5,811 bases of DNA from Burkholderia sp. (GTDB lineage Bacteria; Pseudomonadota; Gammaproteobacteria; Burkholderiales; Burkholderiaceae): assembly GCA_028292565.1 (NCBI GenBank), contig JAQGMD010000288.1, positions 1-5,811 of the forward strand. Reading direction: 5' to 3'. Both the position numbers and the translations under genes were made by a program. Below are positions 5,632-5,811 of the stretch, piece by piece (position 1 is the stretch's first letter; each line of letters begins with the position of its first letter). A model generated the notes under the pieces. It was not told the origin of the DNA. It saw nothing but the letters and a program-made list of their open reading frames with translations, and did no database searches.

Positions 5632-5811
5632 ATGAACACATGGTTGCAATTTTTGGCGCAGCAGGGTGCGCAACTTCAAACGGACGAACGCGAAGTCGTC
5701 GGATTTGATCTTGGTGTAGCGCCGGCCGGCGAATTTGTCGCGCCGCTGACCGATCTCGGACTGATAGCGGTGACAGGCGAAGAGGCTGCGCTGTTCCTGC
5801 ACAACCAGTTG
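5632..5811 (+). CDS. ygfZ: Folate-binding protein YgfZ, 5' part (runs off window)
   Basis: The frame is open to the window end and gives 60 residues from ATG 5632 (MNTWLQFLAQQGAQ). The segment GVAPAGEFVAPLTDLGLIAV followed by TGEEAALFLHNQL is the N-terminal strand and the characteristic F-x-x-x-QL start of the YgfZ/GcvT-like fold. YgfZ proteins are cytoplasmic, bind tetrahydrofolate and help assemble or repair Fe-S enzymes such as the tRNA methylthiotransferase MiaB. The functional Cys motif lies beyond the window. In-frame ATGs at 5587 and 5593 are also possible, but the TATAAT box at 5572-5577 puts the transcript start at about 5584, leaving only 3-9 nt of leader for them. The 15 extra residues (MIMAKSVNLSNKTDF) also look unlike the family, so 5632 is preferred. 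No strong Shine-Dalgarno is seen. It is divergent from mltG, as in other Burkholderiales. Confidence 0.85.
   Translation, partial: MNTWLQFLAQQGAQLQTDEREVVGFDLGVAPAGEFVAPLTDLGLIAVTGEEAALFLHNQL

Noticed and set aside
5614..5802. Minus-strand small open frame opposite ygfZ
   Set aside because: It is antisense to a recognisable YgfZ N-terminus and overlaps both predicted promoters.

Overview
The window is ordinary betaproteobacterial chromosome. Protein sequences and gene order point to Burkholderiales, most likely Oxalobacteraceae (Herminiimonas, Collimonas or Herbaspirillum relatives). This is inferred from protein style, the moderate GC content and the divergent ygfZ / mltG-tmk-holB-pilZ-tatD arrangement, not from a database search. 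Coding density is very high and no stretch of 300 bases lacks a gene. I see no insertion sequence, integrase, tRNA, rRNA, CRISPR array or long repeat.

Layout: positions 1-342 (+) hold the 3' end of a gene whose product I do not recognise. It converges on a run of seven minus-strand genes (5521 down to 365) spaced 5 to 29 nt apart, which looks like one operon. In transcription order these are mltG (endolytic murein transglycosylase), tmk (thymidylate kinase), holB (DNA polymerase III delta'), pilZ (type IV pilus PilZ protein), a GNAT acetyltransferase, a TatD/YcfH-type metal-dependent hydrolase, and an exported ankyrin-repeat protein. Divergent from mltG, the 5' end of ygfZ (folate-binding Fe-S/tRNA-modification protein) starts near 5632 and runs off the window. 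A 110-bp intergenic region separates the two and carries a perfect TATAAT box for ygfZ and a plausible opposite-facing promoter for the operon.

How the genes fit together: mltG-tmk-holB-pilZ-tatD is a long-conserved proteobacterial neighbourhood (Pseudomonas has the same order) that links wall-growth termination, dTTP supply, clamp loading and pilus biogenesis, probably by shared growth-linked expression rather than one pathway. Local departures are the GNAT gene inserted between pilZ and tatD, the ankyrin gene added after tatD, and the lack of pabC before mltG.

I found no convincing new biological system. The points most worth a second look are the ankyrin protein with a Tat-like signal, the acidic insert and intact P-loop in HolB, a start-site decision for ygfZ forced by its promoter, and the unidentified truncated gene at the left edge.
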